Assembly (NCBI GenBank): GCA_003229065.1
Contig: QIHJ01000042.1
Coordinates: 1 to 8,538, forward strand
Source of the DNA: Candidatus Dadabacteria bacterium
GTDB lineage: Bacteria > Desulfobacterota_D > UBA1144 > Nemesobacterales > UBA2774
Length of the DNA stretch: 8,538 nucleotides
Direction of reading: 5' to 3'
Part shown: positions 7,056 to 8,538 of the stretch, piece by piece
Position numbering within the stretch: the first letter of the stretch is position 1
Layout of the letters: every line of letters begins with the position of its first letter
Notes under the pieces: model-generated
What the model was told of the DNA's origin: nothing
Databases searched by the model: none
The model's input: the letters and a program-made list of their open reading frames with translations, nothing else
Translations under genes and position numbers: made by a program

Positions 7056-7802
7056 TTACCTATGCTCAGGGTTCTCGTAGTCAAACCTGCACCCAGCGTC
7101 CCATTCAGAGCGCTGGTTACCATGGGCGGGAATACCGCCCGCGTCCTTTAACATCCTGGCTATGTGCATAAGGTTCCAGGTCATAAAGGTTGTGTTGCGG
7201 TTAGTAAAATCGTTCTCGGGTCCGCCCGATCCCGGGTCAAGGTATGACGGGCCCGGCCCGGCCTCGCCAAGCCAAGCAGCGTCCGCCTGGGGCGGTATCG
7301 TATATCCCAGGTGCTGGAGCGAATAAAGGATGTTCATCGAGCAGTGCTTGGCTCCGTCTTCGTTCCCGGTAATCAGGCACCCGCCTACCTTACCATAGTC
7401 AGCGTATTGTCCGCGCTCGTTAAGTAGGTGTGAGTTCGCATACAGCCTCTCGATTACCTGAGTACACACAGAGGTCTTCTCACCAAGCCATATCGCAGAG
7501 CCGAGAATCAGGATATCCGAAGCCTCTACCTTCTTGTAGATTTCAGGCCAGTCGTCCTTATCCCATCCGTGCTCCGTCATATCGGGATATACCCCTGTCG
7601 CGATGTCATAATCTATCGGCCTCAGTAGTTCAACCGAAATACCGTTTTTTTCCATAATGGTTTTGGAGATCGTTATCAGCCCCTCGGTGTGGGACTTCTC
7701 GGGTGATCTCTTGAGAGTACAGTTAAGGATTAACGCTCTTAAGTCCGAAAAATCCCACTGACTCTCCTCACACATCTTCATCTGTTTCTCGTTAAGCTCC
7801 AT
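7056..7802 (-). CDS. Flavodoxin-fold protein, NADPH-dependent FMN reductase-like
   Basis: This is a 248-residue soluble protein with no signal peptide. The first beta strand and phosphate-binding loop are LRALILNCTLKRSPEKSHTE (21-40), where these proteins bind the FMN phosphate. The second conserved block is ASDILILGSAIWLGEKTS (94-111) followed by VIERLYA, matching the 'TPIYxG' flavin-contact loop and the helix after it. Later conserved blocks are GGCLITGNEDG (140-150), LGYTIPPQAD (165-174) and GEAGPGPSY (179-187), which I associate with a widespread flavodoxin-family subgroup. Members are expected to bind FMN and pass electrons from NAD(P)H to quinones, nitro compounds or a partner protein; the substrate here is unknown. 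The start is well fixed: AGGAGGA (7808-7814) lies five bases before the ATG. It follows the DUF4396 gene on the same strand after 150 bases, so it probably has its own promoter, though I could not define one. No Cys-rich iron-sulfur motif is present, so it is not a typical iron-sulfur flavoprotein. Confidence 0.87.
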   Translation of the reverse strand: MELNEKQMKMCEESQWDFSDLRALILNCTLKRSPEKSHTEGLITISKTIMEKNGISVELLRPIDYDIATGVYPDMTEHGWDKDDWPEIYKKVEASDILILGSAIWLGEKTSVCTQVIERLYANSHLLNERGQYADYGKVGGCLITGNEDGAKHCSMNILYSLQHLGYTIPPQADAAWLGEAGPGPSYLDPGSGGPENDFTNRNTTFMTWNLMHIARMLKDAGGIPAHGNQRSEWDAGCRFDYENPEHR

Positions 7803-7899
7803 AAGATTCCTCCTATTTTTTAATCGGTCTCTATACTCACTGCGTATACCGTTTAGTTAAATATACGTTCATATTATCCTAAGAGATTCATATTTTATA

Positions 7900-7939
7900 G
7901 GGTTTATAAACAATCTCCCCGCTATTGCGAAATAAACCC
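7900..7939. repeat. 8-bp inverted repeat in the gap between the DUF4396 and flavoprotein genes
   Basis: GGGTTTAT at 7900-7907 is exactly complementary to ATAAACCC at 7932-7939, with 24 bases between. The left arm also overlaps a 10-base palindrome, GTTTATAAAC (7902-7911). On the minus strand it lies 13 bases after the DUF4396 stop codon, but no T-run follows the hairpin, so it is not a standard terminator. It could be a weak transcript-end hairpin, an operator, or chance in AT-rich DNA. Confidence 0.25.
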
Positions 7940-7952
7940 GTGTATCGATTTC

Positions 7953-8538
7953 TTATGTAAATATTAATGCAAGTGAGATACCGACGGCCAGAATTATGAA
8001 GCTCAGCAATGTCATTTTTGCGATTTCAAATAAGCTCGGCTTATCCATATTCATACCGCCTTCAGCTGTACCGCCGCCTGCATTTACTCCGCCCTGGGTC
8101 TCTCCTTTCGGTCTTACGGTCATCATACCATGTTTTAAATGGTTTGAGACGAGCCACCAGTTCATCGGATATGCAGCAATGAATCCCGTAAGGAGCGCCA
8201 TCGACATTATGAACCAGAACGCAGGGTTTAACGGACTCTCGCTTCCAGGAACCAGAGACTTAGCTATGCTTGACACCGGCACCATTACGGCCATGAGACA
8301 GTTCATGGATAGAAGCTCCGGAATAAAAGTGTTGTAGAGGGCTCGAGGGTAAGATCCTCCAGCGGTATCTTTCATGAATAGTGCCTGGAATATAGTCCAG
8401 CCGAAACCGAAGCCGAGCACATACTCAAGTGAGATATCTGCTAACATAGAGAGTGAGAGCACGCTGCCTATCACAGCGCCCGCCAGTATGCCGACCCCGT
8501 CCCCTGCTACGCAGTGCATAGTGGATCCAAGCACCTGC
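7953..8538 (-). CDS. DUF4396 domain membrane protein, N-terminus cut by the right edge
   Basis: The frame is open from the window edge to a TAA at 7953-7955, giving about 195 residues. The first possible start inside the window is a GTG at 8532-8534, but the reading frame continues upstream of it and I take that codon as internal. Conserved blocks recognised from DUF4396 proteins are, in order, MHCVAGDGVG, FMKDTAGGSYPRAL, PELLSMN, AYPMNWWLV and LKHGM. About five hydrophobic segments are visible: the first just after the His-Cys motif, the last at the very C-terminus (LLSFIILAVGISLALIF). A glycine-rich soluble linker (TQGGVNAGGGTAEGGMN) lies before the final helix. It should be an inner-membrane protein; no biochemical role is established to my knowledge. 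The conserved His, Cys, Asp and Met residues at membrane ends would suit metal or proton handling, but that is speculation. The missing N-terminal portion is probably short. Confidence 0.85.
   Translation of the reverse strand, partial: QVLGSTMHCVAGDGVGILAGAVIGSVLSLSMLADISLEYVLGFGFGWTIFQALFMKDTAGGSYPRALYNTFIPELLSMNCLMAVMVPVSSIAKSLVPGSESPLNPAFWFIMSMALLTGFIAAYPMNWWLVSNHLKHGMMTVRPKGETQGGVNAGGGTAEGGMNMDKPSLFEIAKMTLLSFIILAVGISLALIFT

Noticed and set aside
7996..8337. 113-codon plus-strand reading frame
   Set aside because: It lies wholly antisense to the DUF4396 gene, whose conserved motifs are in the minus frame; the plus frame shows no family resemblance or SD.
1..8538. Defence system, CRISPR array, transposon, integron or biosynthetic cluster
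   Set aside because: I saw no repeats with regular spacing, no transposase, integrase, nuclease, helicase or toxin-antitoxin signatures, and no synthase genes on either strand.

Overview
The window reads as chromosomal DNA of a Gram-negative bacterium. It encodes an AsmA-like envelope protein, the remains of an OprB-type outer-membrane porin, an exported dienelactone hydrolase-family protein and a probable lipoprotein esterase. Base composition is close to balanced, with a slight AT lean. Start sites are a mix of strong Shine-Dalgarno (SD) sequences and none at all. I cannot place it in a phylum; an uncultured environmental lineage is a guess. No tRNA, rRNA, CRISPR array, insertion sequence or phage gene was seen.

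Layout from left to right. Positions 1-1909 (minus) hold the 5' part of a large AsmA-family gene that runs off the left edge. Positions 2097-3617 (minus) encode a 14-helix-type MFS drug/proton antiporter of the DHA2 group. Divergent from it, 3761-4561 (plus) encodes a secreted dienelactone hydrolase-family protein, followed by a clear rho-independent terminator at 4579-4612. Convergent with that, 4668-5133 (minus) is a decayed OprB-type porin: a signal peptide is joined directly to the last third of the porin, and the reading frame is broken twice. Positions 5213-6916 (minus) encode a type-B carboxylesterase with a lipoprotein-like leader. Positions 7056-7802 (minus) encode a flavodoxin-fold NADPH:FMN reductase-like protein. 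Positions 7953-8538 (minus) encode a DUF4396 membrane protein cut by the right edge.

Functionally this is a loose neighbourhood of envelope and small-molecule genes: two exported alpha/beta hydrolases, an efflux pump, a flavoprotein and a broken uptake porin. All genes but one lie on the minus strand. The gaps of 79 to 187 bases, and a separate strong SD for the esterase and for the flavoprotein, argue against one tightly coupled operon. A role in handling esters, lactones or xenobiotics is inference from the families only.

I found no convincing undescribed system. The most informative observation is the triple-damaged porin gene, whose three pieces can be reassembled by eye. The DUF4396 protein is the one intact-looking gene of genuinely unknown function.
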